Below the pieces are notes generated by a model that did not search any database, had not been told where the DNA came from, and saw only the letters and a list, made by a program, of their open reading frames with translations. The position numbers were made by a program, and so were the translations under genes. This document shows positions 17,822-26,492 of a DNA stretch of 64,000 nt, in pieces (position 1 is the stretch's first letter; the number at the start of each line of letters is the position of its first letter). This stretch comes from Paraeggerthella hongkongensis (GTDB lineage Bacteria; Actinomycetota; Coriobacteriia; Coriobacteriales; Eggerthellaceae): assembly GCF_003726035.1 (NCBI RefSeq), contig NZ_QICD01000007.1, forward strand, positions 1 through 64,000. Reading direction: 5' to 3'.

Positions 17822-20800
17822 TTACCGAGCGCCCTCGGAACACGACCTGATAAAGCGCTTGACCTCGTCCGGAATGTCACGAGGATGCTGCTCGGGACGC
17901 GCGATCAGATACCCTTGCAGGTAGTCAACGCCCAGATCGAGCACAGCGCGCAACTCCGTTTCGGTTTCCACCCCTTCGGCAACCACGCGGATGCCGCGGT
18001 CGTGAGCGTATCCTACCAAGTTGCGGGCTATGTCCTGCTGATCCTTCTGGCAGTCGATTCCTCGAACGATGCATGCGTCAAGCTTCACGAAGTCAACGTG
18101 GTAGTCCAGTAGAGACGTCTCCCCGTTGTAGCCGCTGCCGAAATCGTCCACGGCAAGGCGGGCACCCAAACGCCGCGCCAGCGCTTCTTTGTACACGGCC
18201 ATTTCGCGACTGTAATCGCTTTCGATGATTTCAATGACCAGATGCTTGAGCATGCCGCCGTAGCGTTCGATCAAGAACAGCTCGTCTTCAGAGGACAGGC
18301 GCTGCGTGGCAATGCTGTTCACGAACAGCAAAGACCCTTGGCCTACGTAACGCCGCGAGAACGCGTCTAAAGCTCCCAGAAACGTCATGCGTTCGACATG
18401 GTGAAGCTTCGACTGCGAGCGCGCCAGCGCCAACACGCGATCCGGCGTGGAAATGGACTCCAGCTGGGGACGCATAAGCGCCTCGAAGGCAATGACCTCG
18501 CCGGCCCGAGCATCCACGATCGGCTGGAAATGGTAGTCCACAAGCTGCTCATCGAACAGACGGTTCAAGTCCTCGCCGGTGTTCACGATGAACGACTTCT
18601 CATCGTAGCTGGCGCGGTCGAACATGAACAGCTCGCCTTTTCGACTGCTCTTCGCCAGGTACATGGCGAAGTCGGCGTACTCGCGAAGGCGCGCGTAGGT
18701 GGTGGCGTCGTCGGGGCAGAACGCAGCGCCCATGGAAGCGCGCACTTTGAGCGCCTTTCCGTCAGGAGCAGCCAGCACGCTCTCGTCGAACGCACGGCAA
18801 AGATCGGCGAACAGCGCTTCGACATCGGCTCGATCCGAGCAGACGTCGACGAACGCCAAGAACTCGTCGCCGGACACGCGCGAGCAAGGACCCTTGTTGC
18901 CGAACGCCGACTCCACAGCGCGCGCGGCAGCCTTAATGTACTGGTCGCCCCAATCGTGCCCGTACGTGTCGTTGACGAACTTGAGGTTGTCCAAGTCGAG
19001 CATGAGCATAGCTCCAAGCCTCTTACGGCCCCGCAGCAGCTCGGTCACCTGCTGCTCGAACGCGCGGCGGTTCAGCAGCCCAGTCAGGATGTCGTGATCG
19101 CGTTCATGCTCCAAGCGGCGGCGCGTTCGAATCTCGTGCGTCACGTCTTCCACCAGCCCGTACATCACGCCGCGATCCTCATCCATCAAAACGACCAAGC
19201 GCACCCACGTGGTGCCGCGTTCGTCGAAGAACAGGTAGCGATCGTCCCCCTCGCGTTCGACGCGCACGCGGTACCAATCCATGAACCGATCGAAATCATC
19301 CGCCGACATGGTGCCCGAGCCCGCGCGTCCCACGCAGAAACTCGTCGCTTCGGGGCACTCCAAGATGGACAGCGTAGAGAACAGCCCTTCGGTATAGCTG
19401 ACCGTTTCCAGGATGGCGTTGTACTCAAACGCGCCGATACTGCGATCGGAAAGCTGCAGTATCTGGGACAAGCGCGAAGACGCTGAGGCAACCTGGGTTC
19501 CCAACGACTCGATCGCCTCGGAAAGCTCGTCCACCTCGACAATGCCGGTAGGCGTGAAGGAAATGGGCTCTTCGGGACCGGTCGCGCGAACCTCCTTCAT
19601 AAGGTTGCGCAAACGCGACGACGACAGCCACGCCACCAGCACGGCCACGATCAGGCCCATGACGAAGGCAACAAGAAACGACCGGAACAAGCTTTCGGAA
19701 AGCGCATGCGAAGCCGAGAACAGCCCTTCTTCGGGAACAATCCCCACAAGCGCCCATCGGTCGGAGGCGAACGGAGACGTGCTGTCGTACAACGCCAACT
19801 CCATCGCGGATGCCACGGCGCGCTTGTCCGGGTCGGCCGAGTCGAAAGCCGGATCGACCACCATACGGGCCTGGTTGTCCAGAAAACCCTCGATGGAGCC
19901 GTTTTCAACGTACAGGCTTTGCGTCGCGCCGCTTGTAGCCAGCACTTCGTACGTGCGCGGCTCGTCCGGCAAGGGCTCCACGCCGGCGCTACGTTCGGAG
20001 TTGGCGGCCTGCACGGTTGCGAGCAGGTACGAACCGTCGCCTCGCTCGTTCAGGTCGCGATACGGAAAAAACGACTCGATGCGATCCTGGCGTATCTCGA
20101 CGCCCAGCACTCCGCACAACTCCCCCGAAGCGGTTCGAATCGGCACGCTGTACGTCACCGAAGGCGTTCCCGCCCAGCCAAGATCAACCGGTCGTCCCCA
20201 GTACCCCAGATCGCTTGCCTCTGCATCGGGATGTTTCTGGGCGGCGCGGAAAGGCTCGTAGTAGAAGGCGCTGCGCTGATTGCCTTCGGCAGCCAGCGGA
20301 AACGTTGCCGACCACTGGCTGTCCAGGGCTATCTCCATAGTGCGCCCCACGCTGATCGGACACGATGCAACCATCAGGTCAGATCCGCCTTCGGTGTTGA
20401 CCTGCGGGTTCGAATCGCGAATGTAGAGCGCCGTGCGAGCATCGGCGGCCTCTCCCTCCGCCCCGCCGTTCGTCAACACGAAGTAGGCGCCGTCCACCTC
20501 GCTGTGCCGGATGAAAGACACCAGATCGTCGGCCATCGCGTCGACAATGGACAAGGCCACGTCCGAACCCGGAACAATATCGGACACCGAAGCTCCGCGC
20601 TCCGCCAGCACCTCGTCAACACGACCGGCCACAACATCGGGCATCGAGCCGAAGTCCGACCAGCGAAGAACCATGTCGCTCTCGAGATAGCTTGCCCGAC
20701 TGGCCACGCGTTCCGAGAACAGATCGTATGCGGCGTCGTCCATCTGAACGAACACGCGGCTCCCGGACAAAATCGCAGCGCTCATGACGCCCTGCAAAAT

Positions 20801-20887
20801 AAGCACGATGCAGAAAGGCAGCGCGATAAGGGCCTTGAACGTCAAGCCCTTTCGCGCGCCCTTCACCTGTTTCATGCCCAGCGTCAT
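17822..20887 (-). CDS. Cache-type sensor with GGDEF and EAL domains
   Basis: A 1021-residue membrane protein: an N-terminal helix (ALIALPFCIVLILQGVMSAA), a large extracytoplasmic region of about 330 residues resembling dCache sensors (DGSYLLATV, GVEIRQDRI), a second helix (FLVAFVMGLIVAVLVAWL), a HAMP-like linker, a PAS-like segment, GGDEF with SGDEF at its catalytic motif, and a C-terminal EAL domain. The EAL domain has FEALMRP, DDFGSGYNG, FVKLD and EGVETE; the usual LTE-type segment reads IEIIES. It likely makes or breaks c-di-GMP in response to an external ligand. The start could also be the ATG at 20875. The upstream gene, 41 bases away, is a binding lipoprotein that may deliver the ligand. 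Confidence 0.88.
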   Translation of the reverse strand: MTLGMKQVKGARKGLTFKALIALPFCIVLILQGVMSAAILSGSRVFVQMDDAAYDLFSERVASRASYLESDMVLRWSDFGSMPDVVAGRVDEVLAERGASVSDIVPGSDVALSIVDAMADDLVSFIRHSEVDGAYFVLTNGGAEGEAADARTALYIRDSNPQVNTEGGSDLMVASCPISVGRTMEIALDSQWSATFPLAAEGNQRSAFYYEPFRAAQKHPDAEASDLGYWGRPVDLGWAGTPSVTYSVPIRTASGELCGVLGVEIRQDRIESFFPYRDLNERGDGSYLLATVQAANSERSAGVEPLPDEPRTYEVLATSGATQSLYVENGSIEGFLDNQARMVVDPAFDSADPDKRAVASAMELALYDSTSPFASDRWALVGIVPEEGLFSASHALSESLFRSFLVAFVMGLIVAVLVAWLSSSRLRNLMKEVRATGPEEPISFTPTGIVEVDELSEAIESLGTQVASASSRLSQILQLSDRSIGAFEYNAILETVSYTEGLFSTLSILECPEATSFCVGRAGSGTMSADDFDRFMDWYRVRVEREGDDRYLFFDERGTTWVRLVVLMDEDRGVMYGLVEDVTHEIRTRRRLEHERDHDILTGLLNRRAFEQQVTELLRGRKRLGAMLMLDLDNLKFVNDTYGHDWGDQYIKAAARAVESAFGNKGPCSRVSGDEFLAFVDVCSDRADVEALFADLCRAFDESVLAAPDGKALKVRASMGAAFCPDDATTYARLREYADFAMYLAKSSRKGELFMFDRASYDEKSFIVNTGEDLNRLFDEQLVDYHFQPIVDARAGEVIAFEALMRPQLESISTPDRVLALARSQSKLHHVERMTFLGALDAFSRRYVGQGSLLFVNSIATQRLSSEDELFLIERYGGMLKHLVIEIIESDYSREMAVYKEALARRLGARLAVDDFGSGYNGETSLLDYHVDFVKLDACIVRGIDCQKDQQDIARNLVGYAHDRGIRVVAEGVETETELRAVLDLGVDYLQGYLIARPEQHPRDIPDEVKRFIRSCSEGAR

Positions 20888-20928
20888 GCCCTCGTAGCTC
20901 TATTCTTCAACATCCTCGCCCTCGGGAA

Positions 20929-22407
20929 CTATGCCACGACGGCTTCCAACTGCATCTTCAAATCAGTCAACCAAGCGTCGAAAACCGATTCGTCCAAAAA
21001 CGCGGCGACAGCCTCGGCGGGATCGGCGCCCGCCTCGATCTGAGCGCGCACGGCAGCCTGATCCCGCACCGCCCGGTCGAACAGCGACTTGCCCAACACC
21101 GAACGAGCCTCGCTGCCCTTCGGAGCCGGAAACGTCCGGTACAGCCCCGCATCCATGGTCTCGAGCGCAGCGGGCAGGGTCTCAGCGTAATTGCGGGAAG
21201 AATTCCCCAGCGACAGGGCAACCTCTTTCAAGAATTCCGGCTCGATCGCCTCTTTGGTCACGGGCAGGTACCCTGCCTCCACCGCGAACTCGGCATTCTG
21301 CTCCTTGGCCGTGAACCAGGTAAGAAACTCGACGCACGCGCACTCTGTACGCTCGTCGGCCTTCGTCACCACAAAGCCCGCACCCTGCTGAGGGGCGCAC
21401 GGAACGCCGTTTTCGAACGTGGGAGCAGGCAAAGCTATCACCTCGATAGGATAGCTGGTCCGATCGTCAACCGTCACGGTCTGCGGAAAATACACGACCG
21501 ACGAGGACGATCCCACGTAGCTGAGCAGGTCGCCGGTCTTGACGGCGTCCGAGCGGAACTTGCCTTCGGAAGAGAACCAGCCCTGCACCATGGGTACGTA
21601 ATAGTTGTCCCACAACGTCTTCATCGTAGCGCGATCAAGATCGAGCTCGATGCGTCCGTCACGAACGGAAAACACTTCGTGGCCTAACTGCTTCGCACCG
21701 GTGACTAGGTAATTCGTCAATGCATCCCGTCCAAAGAACGCGCGTCCGTCGTTCGGCACGTCCGGGGTTTGCGCATCGGTCCATTCGTAATAGCGCTGCG
21801 ACACCGCCACGATCCCCTCGACGGTGGCAAGCTCATCGAGCGTGCTGCCCGTTGCATCGGCGAACACCCGCCAATCGGTCAGGTTCATCTGAAACGTCTC
21901 GGTTGATTTCGCCACGGGGAACACTTTCAAAGAACCCGTGCCGTCTAGATCCCCTTCAGCCAAAAACGCCTCGACGTACTGATCCTTCTGCTCGTCGGTC
22001 AGGTATCCGGAAAGATCGGCCACGCGCCCGAAGCTGTCGACAAGCGAAGCCGTATCCGGATACGAAAGGAACGCGTCGGGCATATCGGCATATCCCACAA
22101 GTCCCTGCGCCGACCCGGTCACCGCTGCGGCCAAATCGTTTACGCCGCCTTGGCTGGAACCGGTAACCACCACGCCTACGCTTTTGCCCCGAGTCGCGTT
22201 GAACTCATCGACAAGCGATTCGAACGCCTGCTGCTGGGTTCCGTTGTAGTACGTCCACAGCTCGATTTGCACGGGGTCGGCGGGATCGAGCAGCGAAGAA
22301 GCGTCTTTGCCCGACGCAGCCGCGCCCAAGCTTGAGCAGCCCGCCAAGGCCAGCATCCCCGCAAGAGCAAGCGCAACAGCCTGCCGCAGCGTCTTTTTCG
22401 CACCCAT
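20929..22407 (-). CDS. Extracellular solute-binding lipoprotein (ABC family 1 type)
   Basis: A 492-residue lipoprotein with a signal peptide ending in the lipobox LALAGCSS. The mature part begins PVQIELWTYYNGTQQQAFESL, typical of family 1 (sugar or polyol) binding proteins, and contains GAGFVVTKADE and ASTANSAF-like hinge regions near the C-terminal half. No ABC permease or ATPase gene is next to it; instead it is followed at 41 bases by the Cache-GGDEF-EAL protein. I chose the ATG at 22407, preceded by GAGGGGAG; an ATG at 22431 is an alternative. The ligand cannot be inferred. Confidence 0.85.
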   Translation of the reverse strand: MGAKKTLRQAVALALAGMLALAGCSSLGAAASGKDASSLLDPADPVQIELWTYYNGTQQQAFESLVDEFNATRGKSVGVVVTGSSQGGVNDLAAAVTGSAQGLVGYADMPDAFLSYPDTASLVDSFGRVADLSGYLTDEQKDQYVEAFLAEGDLDGTGSLKVFPVAKSTETFQMNLTDWRVFADATGSTLDELATVEGIVAVSQRYYEWTDAQTPDVPNDGRAFFGRDALTNYLVTGAKQLGHEVFSVRDGRIELDLDRATMKTLWDNYYVPMVQGWFSSEGKFRSDAVKTGDLLSYVGSSSSVVYFPQTVTVDDRTSYPIEVIALPAPTFENGVPCAPQQGAGFVVTKADERTECACVEFLTWFTAKEQNAEFAVEAGYLPVTKEAIEPEFLKEVALSLGNSSRNYAETLPAALETMDAGLYRTFPAPKGSEARSVLGKSLFDRAVRDQAAVRAQIEAGADPAEAVAAFLDESVFDAWLTDLKMQLEAVVA

Positions 22408-22548
22408 CCGCTCCCCCTCTGCGTCGCGCACAACCGCCCCGCGCCTATACGTACGTTTCAGAACATTCTAAGTCATGAAGCGGGGCTGCTGCCGACGAAC
22501 TTGCGAACGCGCCGAGACGGCAGGAAGCCTTGGGTTGACGGCAGGATC

Positions 22549-23751
22549 TTACGAGTCCCGCGGCGCTTTCGGAGGCTTCGTATCGCGCGGAGCCGCCGAA
22601 GAACGGGGAACGGCCGCCTGCTCGTCGCCACGATCGCGCAACGGCTGATCGACGTCCAAGGGAGTCCGCTGCTCGTCAAGGTGCCGCGCCACTGCCGACA
22701 CCCCCGACAAGCGGCCGGCAGCATCCGGATCGTTCAGCATCTGCTTGGCATCGCGCTTGAACGTCTTGGTTGTTTGAATGAGTATCGCGCCGATAAGAAA
22801 CGGCATCCAGAACACGATGCCGCGATAGACAAGCGCAATGGACAGACCCGCCGCCGCAGTCGCCCCGAAGGACGTGAACGCCACCACCACGGCAGCTTCC
22901 ACCACGCCTACGCCCTGCGGCGTGATCGAGATCATGGCGAACAACGTTGCCACCACGTAGCCGCAGATGAGCGCTTCGGGAACCGTTACGCCGAATCCAA
23001 CGCCCACCAAGCTGAAGCAGGCGAGCTCGCACGCGCTCGCGGCAATGGAGCACCCGAAGGACTTCGCCGTGGTCTTGGGATTGTGCGCGATAAGGCCCGC
23101 CGCATCGGAAAACGAGCATACCGTACGTTCCACCCACGGGTCGAGGGGCCCTTTCTTGAAACGGGCGAGAATGCGGTTGACCAACCGTTCGATGGGCCGC
23201 AGCACGCGCAGCACGAGCGCCGGACGCTTGCGACCCAGCACCAAGATGGTGATCATTGCTCCCACCAGCGCGATGACAAGCAGCCCGAGCAGAAACCACA
23301 GGGGCGACAAGCCCACCGTGGCGGCCAATATGGCGAAGCCTATCAGCATGATGGTGGCGAATCCCGAATCGATGGTGATCTGCATGAGCAGCGCCGCGCT
23401 GGTTGCCTTGCCCGGGGCAATGCCGCGCTGGCGCGCATCGTCCACCACCAGCGTAGTGCCGGCCAGGTTGAGCGACGGCGCGATCGTGTTCATGAAAAAC
23501 GTCCCGAACACCAAAGGCAGCGTCGAGCGCGGATCCATGCGCTCGTCAACCGCTTCGAACGCATACGAATACGCGAAGCTCTGCGCGAAGTACTTGCCCA
23601 GCTGGGTGCACAGCGCAGCGATCAACGGGATGGCCGCGCCCTTCTTGATGGTTTCCACCAGCTCGACCAGCTGATCGCCGCGCAAAAGCACCACCGCAAG
23701 CACGATGACGATAACAAGCCCGATGAGCAGGTTTCTGATGTTGAGCTTCAC
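22549..23751 (-). CDS. Lysylphosphatidylglycerol-synthase transmembrane-type (flippase-like) protein
   Basis: A 400-residue protein with about eight membrane helices. It matches the UPF0104/LPG-synthase transmembrane (AglD/GtrA-like flippase) type: TFFMNTIAPSLNLAGTTLVV, the ITPQGVGVVEAAVV motif and an Arg-rich cytosolic tail (about residues 320-400, low-complexity and Pro-rich). It lacks the C-terminal aminoacyl-transferase domain of MprF. It starts 29 bases after the ATP-grasp gene, so the two are likely co-expressed. A lipid-linked product flipped across the membrane is a reasonable but unproven role. Confidence 0.78.
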   Translation of the reverse strand: MKLNIRNLLIGLVIVIVLAVVLLRGDQLVELVETIKKGAAIPLIAALCTQLGKYFAQSFAYSYAFEAVDERMDPRSTLPLVFGTFFMNTIAPSLNLAGTTLVVDDARQRGIAPGKATSAALLMQITIDSGFATIMLIGFAILAATVGLSPLWFLLGLLVIALVGAMITILVLGRKRPALVLRVLRPIERLVNRILARFKKGPLDPWVERTVCSFSDAAGLIAHNPKTTAKSFGCSIAASACELACFSLVGVGFGVTVPEALICGYVVATLFAMISITPQGVGVVEAAVVVAFTSFGATAAAGLSIALVYRGIVFWMPFLIGAILIQTTKTFKRDAKQMLNDPDAAGRLSGVSAVARHLDEQRTPLDVDQPLRDRGDEQAAVPRSSAAPRDTKPPKAPRDS

Positions 23752-23780
23752 AGCCTTGCCCGCGCCCCGAACGCCTCCGC

Positions 23781-24929
23781 CTAGCGGAGGAATTCCTTGA
23801 GGTCGGAGTGCATGAGGAAGTCGAGCTCGTTGGCCGATTCCGCATCCGTTTCCAAGAACAGGAAGCCGTAATTGCCCACGCGCCGAACGTCGAACGGCCG
23901 CATCTCGAGCACATGGGAGAAACGGCTGAGGAACGCATCGTAGTCGAACCGCTCGTCCCCTGTAGCGTCGGCCGGCGGATTGAGCAGCGACATCGTGTAC
24001 ACTTTGTCGCCCTTGCCCTCGAACGCGCGATCGAAATCAGGGCGCTCATCTTCCAGGAACGCCTCGTACGTGCGATACCCGTAGCCGTGCCAGCTGACGT
24101 CGGTGCCGCCCAAACCCGCGAAACGAAGCGGGTTGAACTCGATGGGACACACGTGTCCGTCGAGGACGCGCACCTCTACGTGCACGGGGAAGTTACGCGC
24201 TCCCACAAGCGCGTTCACGCGGTCGAGCCATTGCGTGAACAGCGCGGACGTTTCGCGCACGATAGGCGCACTGGTCACGTACATGCGGTCAGACGTGTCC
24301 TCGGCGGAGACGAAGTCGTGGCGCAAGACGTTAAGGATATGCGCCGCGCCGGTGGCGTCGAAGTACGCGTCGAGCGCGTACTCGGTCCCCTCGATGTAGC
24401 CCTCCAAGATGAACGATCCGGACCCGATGACGCTTTCGGGGTACATGTCGTGCCAGGTGGACGCGTTGCGCTGAATGTCGGCAAGCGCGCGCTCCCAGTC
24501 TTCGCGATCTTGGATGGCGTACACGCCCATGCTGCAGAACCCGACGGACGGCTTCAACACGAACGGCACTTCCAGCTTCGAGAAATCCAGCTTGAACAAC
24601 TCGTCAACCGAGCAGGTTTTGAAGAACAGATCAGGGTCGAGGGCAGCCAGAACCTGCCGCATGGCGGCTTTGTCCTTGAACAGCCCGATAGCGCGCGACA
24701 GGCTTTCGTTGTGCGCGTTCTCGACGATCCACGCCAGGGCGTTTTCGGAATTGGTGTACACGCGCTCGCCTGCATCGATGCGGCGCACGGCTTCGTCTGC
24801 CGACACCAGGTTCAACGCACGGCCCGCAGCCGTCGTGCGCGCGAATTCGTTGTCGAGCACGGGATGCTGCGAAGACTCCATCCACGCAAGCAGCGGTTCT
24901 GATGCATACGGCTCGTCAAGCACTATCAT
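23781..24929 (-). CDS. ATP-grasp domain protein of unknown substrate
   Basis: A 382-residue protein. FVLKPSVGFCSMGVYAI is the ATP-grasp lysine/glycine loop and FILEGYIEGTEYALDAYFD and HVEVRVLDGHVCPIEFNPLRFAG are the usual metal- and ATP-binding segments. These enzymes join a carboxylate to an amine or thiol through an acyl phosphate. I chose the ATG at 24929, which follows GGAGG; the open frame upstream has no such site. It is followed by the flippase-like membrane protein in the same direction, which suggests the pair modify and export something, perhaps an amino-acyl lipid or small peptide. The substrate is unknown. Confidence 0.75.
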   Translation of the reverse strand: MIVLDEPYASEPLLAWMESSQHPVLDNEFARTTAAGRALNLVSADEAVRRIDAGERVYTNSENALAWIVENAHNESLSRAIGLFKDKAAMRQVLAALDPDLFFKTCSVDELFKLDFSKLEVPFVLKPSVGFCSMGVYAIQDREDWERALADIQRNASTWHDMYPESVIGSGSFILEGYIEGTEYALDAYFDATGAAHILNVLRHDFVSAEDTSDRMYVTSAPIVRETSALFTQWLDRVNALVGARNFPVHVEVRVLDGHVCPIEFNPLRFAGLGGTDVSWHGYGYRTYEAFLEDERPDFDRAFEGKGDKVYTMSLLNPPADATGDERFDYDAFLSRFSHVLEMRPFDVRRVGNYGFLFLETDAESANELDFLMHSDLKEFLR

Positions 24930-25052
24930 TGCTTCGAATCCTCCTTCATCGGTGCGCTTCAAGCATGCGAAGCGCTTCGCGCATCCGCCGGCGCGAACGT
25001 CGCGCGGCGACAAACAAGTAGTATAGCATGGGCGCGCCCGCACCCGGCAGCC

Positions 25053-25880
25053 TTACTCCCGACCGGCGGCACGATAGACGCGCACAAGGTCGCGCGCGTT
25101 CGTGATGTCGAAAAGAACCGCAACCGCAAACGCAAGGCCCAGCCCTATCGTCACCGCACCTTGCCGCGGCGCGATCATGAACACGAACGGCGCCAGCACC
25201 AGCGCGATGGGAACGAAAAAGCCGATCAAACAACTTCCCAAACGCTTCCACAACCCGTAGACGAACGACGCCACCACGTACACGAACAGCCCGGTAGCAG
25301 GAGACCCCGCCAAACTCAGCACCGCCAAAGCCGCCGCCTTCGCCGCAACAACGGCGCCTTCCTTCTTAAGGCCTTCGCGCGCCTCGTCGCGTACCTGCTG
25401 CGGCGTTTTCTGAGAAGTCGACGCTCTGAAGGGCGCGAACGGGTCGAACGGGTCGAACGGCACGCCGCCGGGCGCGCCTTCTCCGGCAGAGCGGGTGCCG
25501 TCCCACGAAGTCCACACGTAGGCGGTACGTCCCTGCCCTTGCGACTGGCCCTGCCCGAACGGCCAGTCCGCAAACGGGTCCCACTCGACTTGCTGGGGCG
25601 ACCCGTACGGATTCGCCGTAGGATGCGCATACGGGTTGCCTGCATAAGGGCGCGGGTCGCGACGCGGATCGAACTCGGGCGTCCACGAGCGGTTGAGCAG
25701 CACGTCGCGCGCTTCGTTGATTTGCTTGGTCAGCTCCTCCGCTTCGGTGCGCTCGACAGAATCAAGCGGAAATTTGTCCGGATGATGGGCGATGACCAGT
25801 TTGCGATGCGAGGCTTTGACCTCGTCGTCGGTAGCCCCCTCGCTCAGGTTCAGTATGTTCAGCGCTTGAGATTTCTTCAT
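25053..25880 (-). CDS. J-domain membrane protein
   Basis: A 275-residue protein with an N-terminal J domain (residues about 1-65; HHPDKF holds the HPD that stimulates DnaK), a Gly/Pro/Gln-rich linker, then two or three hydrophobic segments (VPIALVLAPFVFMIA). It may recruit DnaK to the membrane. I chose the ATG at 25880; an ATG at 25904 has a poorer upstream site. It is 123 bases upstream of the ATP-grasp gene in the same direction. The 29-bp inverted-repeat element with a promoter-like sequence lies 184 bases upstream of its start codon. Confidence 0.75.
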   Translation of the reverse strand: MKKSQALNILNLSEGATDDEVKASHRKLVIAHHPDKFPLDSVERTEAEELTKQINEARDVLLNRSWTPEFDPRRDPRPYAGNPYAHPTANPYGSPQQVEWDPFADWPFGQGQSQGQGRTAYVWTSWDGTRSAGEGAPGGVPFDPFDPFAPFRASTSQKTPQQVRDEAREGLKKEGAVVAAKAAALAVLSLAGSPATGLFVYVVASFVYGLWKRLGSCLIGFFVPIALVLAPFVFMIAPRQGAVTIGLGLAFAVAVLFDITNARDLVRVYRAAGRE

Positions 25881-25928
25881 GCCGCCCACTATACCGAAGC
25901 TCATTGCGCGTTACGCCCCCGGTGCGGC

Positions 25929-25959
25929 TATGTTCCTTTTACGACAAGGAAGGAACATA
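25929..25959. repeat. 10-bp inverted repeat upstream of the J-domain gene
   Basis: TATGTTCCTT and AAGGAACATA (25929-25938 and 25950-25959) separated by 11 bases. It lies about 50-80 bases upstream of the start codon, so it could be an operator or a leader hairpin. Confidence 0.45.
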
Positions 25960-26063
25960 ACCGGGAACGGATCGACCTTCGAATCTCCGGAGCTGACGCC
26001 GCCGCCTCGCGCGTCGATCCCGCAGACCCGCAGACCGTTTAGAAAAAATCGCCGTGCATCTAT

Positions 26064-26216
26064 GGTTTCTGCTGAAAAATTGCGTTTGCGAATGATCTTT
26101 TTCGAGGATAGTCAAAGTAACAATTCTATGACCTGGTGTTTTAATTATTGATTCTATTACTTATATAATTTAACCCTCAAGAAATCGTTCGCAAACGCAA
26201 TTTTTCAGCAGAAACC
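26064..26216. mobile_element. 153-bp AT-rich element bounded by 29-bp perfect inverted repeats
   Basis: 26064-26092 and 26188-26216 are exact reverse complements (29 of 29), starting GGTTTCTGCTG and ending TTTGCGAA. The similarity continues inward imperfectly. The 95 bases between are far AT-richer than the genome and contain no reading frame. I see no target-site duplication at the ends. It could be a MITE-like non-autonomous element or an invertible promoter segment; it contains a good -10/-35 pair (separate entry). No recombinase gene is in the window. Confidence 0.8.
26141..26169 (+). promoter_or_regulatory. Promoter-like sequence inside the inverted-repeat element
   Basis: -35-like TTAATT and consensus -10 TATAAT are 17 bases apart, reading rightwards. 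No plus-strand gene follows, but inversion of the segment would aim it at the J-domain gene. Confidence 0.5.
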
Positions 26217-26402
26217 GAGCCTTCGGGAAGATTTTTGCATCGCAGGCACCCGCCGCTTCATCCGCCGCGCCCGTCAGGAACGGCCGATAGACCGAGCAAG
26301 CGCACGTCCCGGATCGGCAACCGCAATGCAACGACCGTCTCTCGCTTCGGGAACCCGGCGCGCAGCCGGAGCGGAGGATCGCCATGCACCACCCCTTCCT
26401 GC

Positions 26403-26439
26403 AAAAAAGCTGGAACCCGTCTGTCGGGTTCCAGCTTTT
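26403..26439 (-). terminator. Terminator after purH
   Basis: A 14-bp perfect stem AAAAGCTGGAACCC/GGGTTCCAGCTTTT (26405-26418 with 26426-26439) followed on the minus strand by further Ts, 54 bases after the purH stop. It ends the purine operon. Between 26217 and 26402 I see nothing else. Confidence 0.85.
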
Positions 26440-26492
26440 GGAAGAGCATGGTCCGGCGCTTCGAGCCTTAGTCGATCGCGCCGTCTGCGGGC

